Source: Nematostella vectensis (Eukaryota; Cnidaria; Anthozoa; Actiniaria; Edwardsiidae). Taken from it: 64,000 bases of DNA. Shown here one piece after another: positions 52,319 to 64,000 of this stretch; the stretch's first letter is position 1, and each line of letters starts with the position of its first letter. The notes below the pieces were generated by a model. The model had not been told where the DNA came from, made no database searches, and saw nothing but the letters and a program-made list of their open reading frames with translations. Both the position numbers and the translations under genes were made by a program. Location of the stretch: assembly GCF_932526225.1 (NCBI RefSeq), contig NC_064048.1:2037340-2101339 (forward strand). The letters run 5' to 3'.

Positions 52319-52595
52319 AACACTTTGTCAAATCAAATAAAACAAATGAGGAAATCACTCTACTCCAGTCCCTGAAAAAGAAAACAAACACTTTCTTAAC
52401 CCCTTTGTAGAACAAAGATAATAGGAGACAAATCAGCTGCGTACTTACTCGTAAGTATTTATACAACATATTTCAACAGCTTAGTTCATAATTAAAAATA
52501 TATCTATCTCACAGAATCAAACTCAACTAACAGTTTACCTTCGATTTCAAATTCATCAACATATAACACATAAGCCCAAGCTCTGTCAATGAGTA

Positions 52596-54780
52596 ACAGT
52601 CTACGGAACAGATGCTCATTTGCATTAGCCACTCTCCGGCGTCCTCGATTCCATGCGACGCCATTTTCTGCCATTTGTCATGACAACAGCCCACGCTTTG
52701 ACGAAGGCGATGTTTTATTACATTTATAACATTAGATAGTATGCTTGCCTGTTATACTTTAAAAAGAATATCATGACAATAAAGTATAAGGGTCAACTTA
52801 TTTCATGTTAGCAAATCAACTTCCTAAGAAGTCTTAAAAGAATCAGATTTTGGCGATATTTTGAAGAGTATGAATCATATGAGAAAAGTTCTAACTCACT
52901 AAATTTCACATTTTTGGTACATCCAGTCATAAGCAAAATTAAAAGCCAAGACTCACAGCATAGCTAAAACTGTTATTTTACTGAATCTGAGTGAACTCTG
53001 AGCACATATTTCCACCTGGTTTTAAAATTATTAAACGATTACGAGCTTACATGGTTTAACCGTCTCCAAACCGCAAAGCACGCATGTAAATATATTCTAA
53101 ATATCGTGAAAAGGCATGGAAAACGCTGGAAAGTTTGTATTGGACGTTTGATTAGAATTTCTTCAGGAATTTGTCTGGGAGGTCTGATTTCCGTAGCACC
53201 CTTAATAAAGAGCAAAAAGTCCTTTAATAGCATAGACATGCAACAACAGCCAATAATTATGTTTGCTTCTAAAAACATTTTGGTACACCTTGTCATAGAC
53301 TCGTTTTATGGAAATCATGTACAATATATGAATCTCCAACTAATAAAATCTCGGTGTGTGAAAGATGGGCTCCAGATCCTAACGCGTTAGAAAATAGGAG
53401 GATAAATTAAAAAGTGTGTCATTCCTTCAGTCTCGACTAAGTCTTTGTTCTAGCCGTAGAAGCGTGCGTAAATAGCAAAAGAATGAAATGAACAAGTGAC
53501 CGTGCATTCCAGCATGGCAACTGTGTTAAAAATAAACTTTTCTTTTTCCCCCCAAATTTTTTTTATTTGGACTAAATAAATTTTGTTATTATGTGTGAAC
53601 ATTACTCTTTGAATGAGGTACAATTTAGAAAATGGAAACGAACAAAACGCTCTAAATATAATTTTATTCACGTCCTAAAAATTTTATGCTAATGAGTCGA
53701 GCATGATTTTTATTGTAAATTTCCTCTTCGCATTATCATGGGGGCAAGACACCGAGAGAGAGGGTAGAAAATCAGCGAAAGATACCTCTTAAGCCTCTTT
53801 GAAGCTAGAAACATCACTTTTGGTACTCCGCCTGAAGAAGGAAAATGTCCTTTGTATGATAGTGTAGGTTGTTTCATTTATATGTTGTTTTAGCAGCTTT
53901 TAAGCAAAGCGATTCAATCGAATCAAAATGTAAACATATGATCAATGATTGATATTAACCAAAAAAAATACTTGCAAAATAGGTTTTCTATGACAAGAGT
54001 CATCGAACTATCATGTGACCCATAGTCCCTAATTTGTCATATTAAAGCGGTTAAAATCAAGAGAATCCTCTTGTTTAAAAACTAATTTAAACCACGCAGT
54101 GCATGTTGCAGTGCTCCAAAAAGGTTAGTGAAAAAAAAAAAGTTAGAAGACCCATTTTTAGCTATGGTTGCAAATCAGACAGCCTTTGTTGTCAACCGTA
54201 TGCTAGATCAAAGGTAAACCCCCGTGAGCCAACTTAGAGGTCATCAATTACAATTAATTTTATAATTTTAAATAGTAGCTTTAAACGACCAGAAAGGCGT
54301 AATGCGCCATTGCAATTGTTGTGTGTTGTTGTGAACAATAATGCGATAAATTTTAGTGAAGGAAAGAACCAAATACGTCCGATCTTCAAGATTTCTAAGA
54401 AATGATCATGTTAATGTGAATGATTTACGAAGTTTGGCGATCAGCTTAGAAACTTTGAGGAAAACAGCCTTCTAACTCAAACCCCCGAATGCACCTTTCG
54501 GTCGCATTTCTCCTCAGAAGCTCTCTTCCAGCATCAATATTTTTAGTGCGTTTCCTGAAAAAAATTTAAAAGAATTCGGCTAGAAAAGTTGCTCACGTTA
54601 AATTTTGAAATGTTTCAAAGTTTGTGGTCGAGTACAGACTTGGGTTTATTATCATTGAGCTAGGTAGAAAGCTTGATAAGTTATCTCACCCGTGTGAAAC
54701 GATGACTTAGAATGGCGTCGCATGGAATCGAGGACGCCGGACAGTGGCTTCTGCAAATGAGCATCTGTTCCGTAGACTGT
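52596..54780. mobile_element. TIR element of 2.2 kb in the ZNF-D intron
   Basis: Arms 52596-52665 and 54711-54780 match over 70 bp (ACAGTCTACGGAACAGATGC against GCATCTGTTCCGTAGACTGT, and TCCTCGATTCCATGCGACGCC inverted). Weaker symmetry (TCAATGAG) continues outward. No transposase was found inside; an open stretch at 53106-53390 has no recognised motif. Confidence 0.75.
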
Positions 54781-54809
54781 AATTTGAACCGGCTGGCTCA
54801 TTGACCGTT

Positions 54810-54811
<2 letters not shown>

Positions 54812-54849
<38 letters not shown>
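54812..54849. repeat. (AG)n microsatellite
   Basis: About 19 AG units immediately beside the right end of the TIR element. Confidence 0.95.
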
Positions 54850-54851
<2 letters not shown>

Positions 54852-55058
54852 ATATGGAGTTGTTACTTTATGCTAGTTTTTTTTTTCCATAAAAATGCAA
54901 TAAATTCAATCCAAGGGCCATTTCATGAAGCTCAATGGTGCTTCAAATCTTCTTTAAAATAAAAAAAAAGGTTAACATAAAGGGAAAGAGAAGGATGATA
55001 ATTTATAATTTGATTGAAAATAATAAAAAGGCAAGACATAATATATTCACAAGCTAAG

Positions 55059-55274
55059 GCCTGATGCACACTGGCGATATAACGACATAACAACATAACA
55101 ATTTGACATAATGGCATAAGGGAAAAAACATGTTTTTTTCTTTTATGTCGTTATCTCCACGTTATTATGTCGACGTTATTGCCATAAGTCGCACCCTTCA
55201 CACTTGAAAATAAGGACATAAGAATGCGCGCGCCTATCTTGTTATGTCATTATATTGCCAGTGTGCATCAGGCT
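55059..55274. mobile_element. Palindromic MITE, about 216 bp
   Basis: Starts GCCTGATGCACACTGGCGAT and ends with ATTGCCAGTGTGCATCAGGC. The interior repeats GACATAACGACATAA-like words in both directions. Confidence 0.85.
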
Positions 55275-55289
55275 TAATAAAGGTAAATA

Positions 55290-56800
55290 TAAGATTTACA
55301 TGATAAAAAAAACTTCATAGAGACGTTAAAGAAAATAATCAGAACAGAGATAAAAAAGTTATAAATTAACATTAATCATAACATTGTTTAAAGGTTTTTT
55401 CTGTTATTTTAAAAATAGTCAATGAAGGTTGTTTCAATCGATTTTTTAGGCAGACTCGAGGCTTCTAATGCTTTTAGGAAGAAATCAATCATACAGAAAA
55501 TAGCCATGCTACATGAACATCAGAGAAAGACACATCCTCGTATACAGTCTGTTGCTCCAGTTACAGATGGTACCCAATTCCGGACAGTTTGCATCAAAAG
55601 CATGTTAAAAATATGCAAAAGCGAATAAAAAAATCCTGTATGACCTAATTAGTAACTAACTCTCATACTCTTGCGTGCAAATGTAATAAAGTAGTTGGCG
55701 TTATTACCATGGGGAAAATTCAAGTTTATTTGAAGGTGAGTCAAACTTTTGTTCACATAGTTTGAAAGTTAACGGTGTAGTGAATTTAACGCTTTACATA
55801 AACCAGTCCTTCTGGTAAATTAAAGTATATATTTAGAGTAAATATTTAGTTTGTCAAACTTTCTAAACATATTCTAATGGCTATATAGACAGCCCAAACT
55901 ATAAATTACCGCCTTTAAGCACTTTCAGGATATACTATTGCTTCTTTCTCTATGCTTATTTCATCAGGTTACAATAATTATTTTGAAAGAGTCTTTTTAG
56001 AGTGATTTCTTTGGGGGAGCCCATTCAGAAGTGAAGTACAAATGCCGCTATGTTTTACAGATATTGATATATAGCCATTTGTCTATGACAAAAGGTCAAA
56101 ACAAGATGATGTGAGAAAAAGCATTTTTATTAAGTTGATCCAGTAAAACTTAATAAGATTATTGTTAATATGCTAAACTTCATGATTCAAATGGACGAAT
56201 TTGTGATTCAGAGAGCACTTCATTATAAATTAAACAAATGCTAAAATGCTCTTTGCAGATCTACATCATTAAAGTTGGGTTTGCTAAAAAAGAGAAATTC
56301 TTATTTTGATGTTATAAGAATCGGAAATATAGGGGAGAAGTTACGAAAATCGTTCCTGAAGTTTGTGTCCGAAATTGGGGCCAGTTGACTGGGATTAGAG
56401 CAAATCAGTGACACATTATTTTCGAGCATGGCACCCTAAACTTAAAAATATATATTTATATTATAAGTATTTTATTAGGTTAAGGTCCAATCTTGTTACT
56501 AGCAAAATATCAAAAGGGTTTTTATTGCTAAAAAGTAATGGAGCTAATTGCAAAAACTGTCGGTAACTGGGGCAAAATACTGTATCATATAATTGAAAAA
56601 AATCTCGATTGAACTAAATCAAAATTCCAATCTTCGGTTGGCTTTGATTGGGGTCAGAAATCGGACTTCAATAAAAGCGATTCCGGGCGATTTGAAAGGG
56701 TTGAGAACACTAAAACAAAAGGAGACTCGATACACAGGAACCTCATAAGGAGCGATTTTTAAAATACTACATAAGTACTCACAGTTTGAAACTAACGAGT
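55290..56800. other. ZNF-D intron block shared with ZNF-B and ZNF-C
   Basis: Near-identical in long stretches to 13040-14810 (for example GGAAATATAGGGGAGAAGTT) and partly to 31980-32470. No gene is seen. Confidence 0.65.
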
Positions 56801-57055
56801 CGCCCCATAACAGGTAATCCGGAATCCGGAATCCATGAAAAAATGAGATATGGGATCCGGAATCCATGAAAAAATGAGATATGGAATCCGGAATCCATAA
56901 AAAAATGAGGTATGGAATCCGGAATCCATGCTGCTGGAATCCGGAATCCATGCTGCTGGAATCCGGAATCCACGAGAAAAAACCCACATGGAATCCGGAA
57001 TCCACACACTAGGATCCGGAATCCAGAACCCTATTGGAGAACCTGTCATGGGGCG
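56801..57055. mobile_element. Small TIR element filled with GGAATCCGGAATCCAT repeats
   Basis: Ends CGCCCCATAACAGG and CCTGTCATGGGGCG are inverted repeats. The inside is a variable tandem array of GGAATCCGGAATCCAT joined to AAAAAATGAGATAT or GCTGCT spacers. Its relative at the equivalent place in ZNF-B is absent (14790-14820 reads across), so this is a later insertion or expansion. Confidence 0.75.
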
Positions 57056-57099
57056 AAACGAGGAAAATGCCCAAAGCAGGGGAAATTGAAATGAAGTGT

Positions 57100-58320
57100 C
57101 TAGAAACTAGAGAGTCGGGAACGCATGCCCAAATACTAGCTACCTGGCAAGTTTTATAATTTTGTAAAAATTAGCCATATGAATCATATTTATCTATCCA
57201 AAACCATGTAACATTGTTAAGAAATTAAAGAGATCCTGATGCACGAAGCTATTTGTAAAGGCTGGCCATACCACAACAAGAAATTTGGGTATACACTTAG
57301 TGATTGTCAAAACACTACATACCCGACAGCCTGAAAATAGCGAGGAAAATTCCTTAATGAGAATCTAAAAGCATTTTACATCATTTTTGAAGTGATTTAT
57401 TACTCATATTTTTTTACATAAGGCCGCAAGTTAACTCACAGAAAAGATTCTCAGAAGGCTAGAAACCAGGCAGCTACATGGCACAATTTTTTTTCCGATT
57501 TGTGTTCCTTGCAAATGGCTTTAATTATGATCGGTAGTTAAGAGAGATTTAAGATCGGCTCTATAAAGTTGTTAGAAATACTACACGTTTTGAGATAAGC
57601 AAATGTTTTAGAGACAAAAAACCTGTCGGGTATGTAGTGTTTTGACAATGGTTCCCGTGAGGTTCGTATTAGCTCATTCATCCTGATTTGAGTTCTTTGC
57701 GAATCTACATATTATGAATGTTTTGTGAATAGAGATCGCTTTCAAGTTCTTTGAATGTTAGATGTTTATATATTCACAAATATTGTTCCTTGAGTGATTT
57801 TAAAGGAAATGCAAAACCTGTCAGGTATGGTATTAGTGTTTTGACAATCCCTCCAGTGAGGTTCGTTCGCTCGAAATTTTTCCCAAGTCGACTTGAATTT
57901 CTTTGTTATGGTGTCCCTTTGCGAATCGCTCTAAATAACAAACGCTTCTTGCATCGGAATCGCTTCCAAGTTTTTAACAATACTAGTTTCAGTTTCAGTT
58001 TAATCTTTGTTTATCGGGGGTAACATATTTAACCGAATATACAGTTTTGTAACATATGGCCCTCGGTTAGTAAGCACTGTCACTGGGGGTGGTCATATGG
58101 ATATATTTTTTTAAATTCTAAAAGTTGCCGGCAATCTAGTATTTGGGATCGCGTTCCCGGCTTTTGGGTATCTAAACACTTTGAAATCGAAAGCTTGAAG
58201 ATTGCAGGCAATATACATAACCACAGAGTCCTAGAGGATAACACAACCACAGACAAAACGCAGACAAATACTATCAGACAAATACTACCCCAGAATCAGT
58301 AAGAATGTTAAAAGGGAGTA
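57100..58320. other. ZNF-D intron, 5' part, shared with ZNF-A
   Basis: 57590-57780 and 57880-58190 match the ZNF-A intron (CATTCATCCTGATTTGAGTT; GCGAATCGCTCTAAATAACA). No coding sequence is recognised. Confidence 0.6.
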
Positions 58321-58332
58321 GATTGTACCAAC

Positions 58333-58359
58333 CTTCTTACCACGCGACTGGTCCGCCAT
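58333..58359 (-). other. ZNF-D exon 1 and promoter-proximal ATGGCGG motif
   Basis: Encodes M-A-D-Q-S-R-G-K-K before donor AAG|GTTGGT. Joined to the ZNF-D acceptor it reads GLE-stop, so it is a short upstream ORF. The conserved flank extends to the poly-G tract at 58460-58473. Confidence 0.55.
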
Positions 58360-58479
58360 TTTTCTCTTTTGTGAAACACACAGGAAGCCCCAAAAGGATC
58401 CCTCTTGTGACTAATGTGTAAGACGGGACTTCTGTGGAAGCCTCGCCGCTACTGGGGTGGGGGGGGGGGGGGGTAATAA

Positions 58480-60060
58480 CTGTCCAGTGAAAAAAACGAA
58501 ATCAAGGCGAATCCAGGAGATGCAGAGAGGAGGGGTTCCCCATTTGAGCTTCTTGGGTTTGGGGAGTTCAGCACGTAATGCAAAGCCGGAATTTTGAACA
58601 CTCTATGCCAATTGTTTCTACAAAAACGTAGGAAGAAACCACCGGACAGCCTCTATCTGCTGGTGTGCGTCGGACCTTGTGGTCTGCGTCGACAGTTGAT
58701 TAATTAATAAAACCTTAATCATCAATGAACTTTGTACTTTGTCACTCAATTACTATTTTTACCTTTTGTTAGTTAATCATCAATGAACTTTGTACATATA
58801 CTAGCTATAACATGCCATTGTAACTCATTTATAACCTGAAGAAGGCAGGTATTGGCCTGCCGAAATATCGTTCTAAAAAACATAAATCTGCCCAATTGTT
58901 TCAATTCATAGATCCGACGCGCGCACGAATATCCAATCAGAAAGCAGCAAATAGAAACCAGCGAAGTGCAACCAAAATGTCCCACAAAAGTCCCACAAAT
59001 TGTCCAACATGTCGGATGAAGTCTGTGAGTCCTGCCCGGAGTTATTTTAAATACAGACGTTTATAGGGGTTTACCTGCGACTTGGAAAATAAAACACAGT
59101 AACCTAACATGATGGAAACTTGTCTTGTTGTCCAAGCTTGGTGAAAATCTTGTGAGAATGAAGCATAGAAATAGATAACTACGAGTTTGATTGTTGAATG
59201 GAAACTGCACGAATCCAGCTTAAAATACGAAAAATTGGAAATGATAAGATAAAGCGGTGCTCTCTACTGTGGGAACTAAGTGTTTATGTGTTTTCAAGCA
59301 TTTTTTTGTCAACTTGCAGTGATTTGAAGTGCGGGGAAAATCAGAAGAGAAAGCCGAATTCGCTGTTTACGACCGACTTCTATCGATCCTTCTAACTACA
59401 AGTTTTATCGGCAAACGTCAAGATTTACAGCAAAAATACAAACGACAGTCTCATTCCTATATGTAATTGAAGTAGCCTAGGTATAATATCAAACACAAGT
59501 TTAATGGTAGGACTTGTAAGTGGTTTGTTTGCTTTTTGTTTCTTCGTAGTACATTTTACGTGTTTTTCTACAATTGAGTCCCAACTCTACACTAAAAGCG
59601 GCCGGGCAAAGAAAACAGGGCTAGCACTTTCTACGCTGACCGGAAAATGCTTATTTGCTTGTCCAGATTCGCAGAAAAATACCTCAATCCAATCTTTTTC
59701 GGCGTCGATTGCCGACTTTTTGTGGGACATTTGTGGGACCTCATGGCTGTTATTGCACCATCTCTTTCCTGATTGGCTATTCGTGCGCGCGTGATTGACA
59801 TGTCGGAGCTATGAATAATGCCAGCACACACTTTGAGTTTTTGGCCTCGCATCGCAAGGCAGTGGAGCAAAGTGCACGCGTGAAGTTTTCACCTCACCGT
59901 ACTTTTCACATAAAACAATTTTATCCCCCGACAGTCCAGGCCGTTTTTCCGATTTAGTTCTATTCACAACAAAACTCGTTGAGGAATTAAGAATAAGAAT
60001 AACAAAAAGAGATATTTTCCTCTCGTATATGGCAACGAAACATTAAGGGTAATTCCCTGG
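58480..60060. other. Region between ZNF-D and SIRT1 promoters, with a foldback
   Basis: ZNF-D and SIRT1 are divergent. Inverted sequences at about 58915-59000 and 59715-59815 (GATTGG.TATTCGTGCGCGCG and TGTGGGACATTT words) form a diverged foldback of about 900 bp. Nearby TTAATCATCAATGAACTTTG is duplicated (58718 and 58771). No gene is called. Confidence 0.5.
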
Positions 60061-60147
60061 AGCGGGTTGCCTGTGGTAGGGACGTATTCTATCTTTACTT
60101 GTGCGCACAGCGATTATCACGTACCCACAACACACCAACAAACAAAG
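60060..60147 (+). promoter_or_regulatory. SIRT1: SIRT1 5' UTR and start region
   Basis: The start context ACAAAGATGGCGGATCCC fits a YY1-type AAGATGGCGG element spanning the initiator ATG. No TATA box stands out. The transcription start cannot be placed by sequence alone. Confidence 0.4.
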
Positions 60148-60475
60148 ATGGCGGATCCCGAACCCGACGACCTCCCTTCAAAACGCCTCTGCCTTTCTCC
60201 TTCAGTTGAAAGCAGCAATCAAAACTACATATTTAGCACATCAGATAGTAAACTACCTTCTGGAATCGACCGAGATGAGAATTTAGATAGTTATATTGCT
60301 TTTTCGGGCACTTTTTCTGGCGAATTTGACAAGTCACGTGACCAAAATGGCGTCTCAAGCATCTTTCAAACTTCGTCGGATCTAAGCGAACACGGTTGCG
60401 AAGACTTCCCTAGTTGCTTCAGCGTCGAAGATGACCTCGACGATATCGATGAACACCATTTCCAGCCAATTGCAG
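60148..60475 (+). CDS. SIRT1: SIRT1 exon 1 (acidic N-terminal region)
   Basis: 328-bp coding exon from ATG to donor TTGCAG|GTAGAA, ending in phase 1. The product starts MADPEPDDLPSKRLCLSP, with a KR-containing basic spot that may be part of a nuclear signal, then a serine- and acid-rich disordered stretch ending DDIDEHHFQPIAG. Low conservation of this region is normal in SIRT1. SIRT1 is an NAD-dependent nuclear deacetylase of histones and transcription regulators. The identification comes from the next exons; phase and position fit. Confidence 0.88.
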
Positions 60476-61420
60476 GTAGAAGCGGATTGTTTAATTTTTT
60501 TGGGTGACAGCGTTTTCGCCGCCGCCATCTTTCTTGTCAATGTCAATTACATTGGTCTTTATTGTTACGTGACGCGGTAAATTTTGAATCAAAAGTGAGA
60601 TATTGTTTATGTTATGATAGTTTACTCGTAGAACTAAGAATATATTTCATAGAGTTACCGAATTCGCTGATTATTTTTAACCCTTTTATCTTGTGGGGTT
60701 ATGATACTTAACTTATAGCCGCCGCGTTGTCACGTACTTGGGAAGTACGATCTCGAATAATACCAGAACGTGTCGCGCTCGCGTGAAAACTTGCATGCTT
60801 GAAATTTATGCTTGACGTGATAAATATACGCTTCTAAGTATTGATTTAACTTATTTTTAATTAGTCAAACCAGCGTTTGTTTGAATAGTAGACGTGATTT
60901 CGGAACGTTTTACTTATAAGTTAAAAAAAGGTTTTGTGAGATTAATTTATTTTGTCCATGTTTTTGCAGTGCTTTACATTTGTTGTGATGATAATTTGTA
61001 ACTCATCCTCAGAAAGCCAGGTTTTTATCTCTTACTGTTTTACTCAAACAAGCTTGTTTCGCCCTCTGTATCTGAACAATAGGAACAGCGATGATAGGTA
61101 AAGTCTTGTCAGAATCAAACAAGCCCACTATGAAGCTGCAGTACTATATTCATAAGTGAGTTTTTCGGAGGCAATTTCAGCTTTTGACTCTTGGACTTTT
61201 TTTACTTTTGCTGTGATGCTGGCAAGTTATTAACCAAGCTACTGAATCAAACTTGTTTTTTTTTTACTTCATAACAATCACTGCATGACACACAACAATC
61301 CAGCTTTGTGATGAGTGATGCACTTCTCCAAGCTCATGTCAACATTGAATGCAAAAAGGGGATTGATACAAAAAGAAAAAGTTTACTTTCTAACACTTTT
61401 TTTATTTTACTCTCTTCTAG

Positions 61421-61506
61421 GTCCAATGGGCTGGGTCCAGCGGCAAATCGATCTTGGCATTAGTCCAAGGGATATTCTCTCATACATGGTCCCCCACGCA
61501 CGTGTG
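61421..61506 (+). CDS. SIRT1: SIRT1 exon 2
   Basis: Acceptor CTCTCTTCTAG, donor CGTGTG|GTATGT, 86 bp, phase 1 to 0. Encodes GPMGWVQRQIDLGISPRDIL, the conserved helical segment just before the catalytic core of SIRT1 (the GPxxWVQ motif). Confidence 0.93.
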
Positions 61507-61700
61507 GTATGTTAGATAACAACTTTTCACAACAATGCGATCAGGCTACAAAGTGAAATGTACAACTAACCAAACCCTGTTAGAAAAAAAAGTTGGGTAC
61601 ACAACCAACCATTTTGGCAACAAAATATTAAAATGTATAAAATATTTTTCGACTGTTTTATGACACTACTTTTAGAAAACATATTTTTCTCCTTTTTCAG

Positions 61701-61856
61701 CCACCAAATGTTTCCAATTCAACTCTGTGGAAAATTGTAATCGATATTTTGACTGAGCCGACAAAGCGACAAAAGTTGCCCAACGTCAACACTCTGGATG
61801 ATGTTGTTCGGTTGATCAAGAAATGCAAAAATATTATTGTCTTAACTGGAGCAGGG
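61701..61856 (+). CDS. SIRT1: SIRT1 exon 3, start of the sirtuin core
   Basis: Acceptor TCCTTTTTCAG, donor GCAGGG|GTGAGT, 156 bp, phase 0. Encodes LWKIVIDILTEPTKRQKLPN, VNTLDDVVRLIKKCKNIIVL and ends TGAG, the first half of the GAG-x-S NAD-binding signature of sirtuins. Confidence 0.97.
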
Positions 61857-62671
61857 GTGAGTTTATTTTCCTTATGTTGAATTTTGGAAATGCTGATGTA
61901 CACGCACAGGTTAAACACCTTGGCTAACTAGGCAGATCAAGAGAGCTTTCTATTGTTTTATTTATTCAATTTTTACCTGACAAACAATAAGTTCATCTAT
62001 TATCTGCACCCTGATTTAGGAGTTCATTTTCACTTGAAAAAAATGTGTATTATGCATGAGTAAATCTGAAAATATCCTTAGCATTTCCTAGCATGAATGT
62101 TAGTGTAATTACTGATCCTGTCATTCATTTTAACAAGCATATAATGGATTTCACATGCTATACTGTACCTCCATGTACATACATACAGTGTAGTATAACA
62201 ATTTATGTTTATGTATAAACAAGGAGTATTACATGGGAGCTCAGAGGTACAAATTCTTGGTTTGTTTTGATTCTACTGTGAACACTGGTTTAATATTGAC
62301 CCTTATGTACTACTGTATAATGTAAATTCTCCAGATGTCTCCTTTTACCCTTATAGTACTTTTATAGTACTTTATTTGTTTTGATCATTCCCTAACCTTA
62401 ACCCTTTGGGGTTCTGATATGCATTTTGGTACAAGATTTTCAACATCAACATGTTGTAAAATGCATTGCTAGTGGCCCAGTGTGTTAGCACAGTAGTATA
62501 TGGGGCCTTTAACCTCTGTGTAAACAGGTTTGATTTCCGATCAAGTCATGGATAGTTTCTCTGCACCTGATATTGACTTGTTGAGTGTATGTATGTGAAC
62601 TTGTGAAGTGCTTAGAACATAGTTTATAACTGGATAAACACTACATAAATGCTGGGTTTTTTAATGTGCAG

Positions 62672-62824
62672 GTGTCTGTATCATGTGGCATCCCTGACTT
62701 CCGCTCTCGGGATGGTATATATGCCAAGCTTAGTGTAGAGTACCCAGATCTCCCTGATCCTCAAGCCATGTTCGACATCACATACTTCAACCAAAACCCC
62801 AAGCCCTTCTTTAAATTTGCTAAG
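62672..62824 (+). CDS. SIRT1: SIRT1 exon 4, NAD-binding motif
   Basis: Acceptor TTAATGTGCAG, donor GCTAAG|GTACAG, 153 bp, phase 0. Completes the signature as GAG|VSVSCGIPDFRSRDGIY and continues YPDLPDPQAMFDITYFNQNP and FFKFAK, all diagnostic of SIRT1. The catalytic histidine and zinc-binding cysteines are encoded by later exons outside the window. Confidence 0.97.
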
Positions 62825-64000
62825 GTACAGTACAGTTACATTTATGTTAAGCGTGATATATACTTTAAACACTCATCAATATTCAATAGGCATGTTGACC
62901 AATTGGATGTTGTTCTTTGGACATGTGAATAGGCTTTATACCTAGCAATACACTCATCAAATCTAAAGCACAGGGAGGGAATTGAAATCGTCTCCAGGGG
63001 AATAGTGGCCGCAACCCCATCTGGGTACGGGCCTCCTGCCCCAGAAAAAAAAAAGTTGATAATAGGCGACAAGCACTTTGAATCAGAGTTTTATTATCCT
63101 TACAAGATTGTATAAAAGAAAATTTTGACAAGAAGAGAAACAATCTGACGAGCCGACAAGTGCCACCGATAGCCAAGAAATACAAAGCTTATTTATATCG
63201 GACAAACAAACAAATGGATAAATAACAAGGGGTGCAAATACCCAAATGAGTCTCTTTAAGATACTTCAGCTTTTTGTAAATGCAACATTTCCATCAAATC
63301 ATCAAAAAGCAGCAAAAAGTGTTTGGTGTTTTCTTTTACATCAAAAGATTGTTCTCTACATACCCTGGAGTTTTCACACATAACAGTCCATTTATGCTGT
63401 GAAGACTGACATCTGAGCTTTCTTTCTAATTTTTTTTTATCTACAGTATCTGTATAGCACCTTTGGGATGAAGCCTGTATCTTTCGTATGGTGAAAATAG
63501 GAATATACTGTAAAATAGCCTGAAAAGTCATTGAATTATATCACGGTGCTTGTCACAACGATAAAAACAACGCTGAATGGTAAATAAGCCAAGTAAACCT
63601 TTTTGCTTTGCTTTCCATTCATTTGAGCCTACAGACCATTCTTAATGTTTACATCTGAAGGGCTATAAAACCAACATCTCTCACTTCAAGGTCTATTTGG
63701 TAACTGTTTCTTGTTTTCCCACCTCTTTGAAATCGATTGATAAACTTATTTATATTTGCACAAAAGCGAAAGTTGATTTGTTTTCTCATCATTTTAATTT
63801 TTAAAAGCCATATAGTAAAACTGTTATTAACCTCGCTTACTCAGGCAGTACAGAGAAATATCAGACCTCGGTCTTTCAAGCACAGCCCTTGGCCTGGGGT
63901 CTTGATATCTTTGATATTGGGTCTGATATTTCTCCATACAGCTCTCACACTTGGTTAATAATTAGTTAGTATATATCATACTTGATATGTATCTTTTAAC
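62825..64000. other. SIRT1 intron 4, with dispersed repeats
   Basis: No further SIRT1 exon is visible before the window ends. A repeat at 63085-63215 is the inverted relative of 29493-29620. Both copies of the family occur near ZNF-C and SIRT1 only in this window. Confidence 0.6.
63838..63960. mobile_element. Small palindromic MITE in SIRT1 intron
   Basis: AGTACAGAGAAATATCAGAC on the left and GTCTGATATTTCTCCATACA on the right are inverted repeats, with GACCTCGGTCTTTCAAG and GGGGTCTTGATATC inside. Confidence 0.7.

Noticed and set aside
53106..53390. Open frame of 94 residues in the ZNF-D intron
   Set aside because: AT-rich region inside a non-autonomous TIR element, with an equally open antisense frame and no motif.
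56619..57009. Repetitive frames with WIPDS/FRIP-like repeats
   Set aside because: Shadow of the GGAATCC minisatellite.
62681..63185. Minus-strand frames in and after SIRT1 exon 4
   Set aside because: Antisense shadows of a well-supported exon and of a dispersed repeat.

Overview
The window looks like nuclear DNA of a cnidarian, most likely a sea-anemone-like anthozoan. The grounds are a spliced SIRT1 gene with GT-AG introns, cnidarian-type C2H2 zinc-finger genes without KRAB, CR1/jockey-like LINEs, a Ty3/Gypsy element, many MITEs, a TTAGGG-type telomeric tract and a Polinton-like provirus. The species assignment is inference. I saw no rRNA, tRNA or CRISPR array.  Layout. 1-5.28 kb: two broken LINEs, one on each strand. 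5.28-15.1 kb: two minus-strand zinc-finger genes (ZNF-A, ZNF-B), each a zinc-finger exon, a long intron and a small upstream exon with an AATGGCGG promoter motif. 15.1-21.3 kb: a TIR element, a MITE, a decayed spliced gene and a 65-bp minisatellite. 21.5-26 kb: a degraded Gypsy element split by a 1.66-kb TIR element that is flanked by 183-bp direct repeats. 26-29 kb: a hypothetical gene and a decayed gene with a RAG1-N-terminal-like zinc motif. 30.3-32.74 kb: ZNF-C, a partial copy of the same gene family.  32.9-46.1 kb: a GC-rich island (judged by eye) bounded by inverted terminal repeats of about 165 bp or more. It carries a broken protein-primed-type DNA polymerase B, an integrase N-terminal fragment, small membrane proteins, a capsid-associated-type protein and other proteins I associate with Polinton/Maverick (adintovirus-like) elements. 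Inside it are an exact 1,840-bp unit present 2.8 times in tandem, a protein with three 99-residue repeats, and a 93-bp telomeric array sitting inside a reading frame. The element is clearly dead: the polymerase, integrase and other genes are frameshifted or truncated, and several lesions predate the amplification.  46.2-47.1 kb: two in-phase exons of an SLC17-type transporter abut the provirus; upstream exons are not seen. 47.4-49.8 kb: a TIR element filled by about 43 copies of a 43-bp repeat. 50.5-58.4 kb: ZNF-D with its 6-kb intron, which holds several TIR elements. 60.1-64 kb: the first four coding exons of SIRT1; the gene continues beyond the window.  How the parts relate: ZNF-A to ZNF-D are segmental duplicates (exons, introns and promoters are alike) that have been dispersed and broken by transposons and a provirus. 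SIRT1 appears to be the intact conventional host gene; the SLC17 exons look sound but incomplete.
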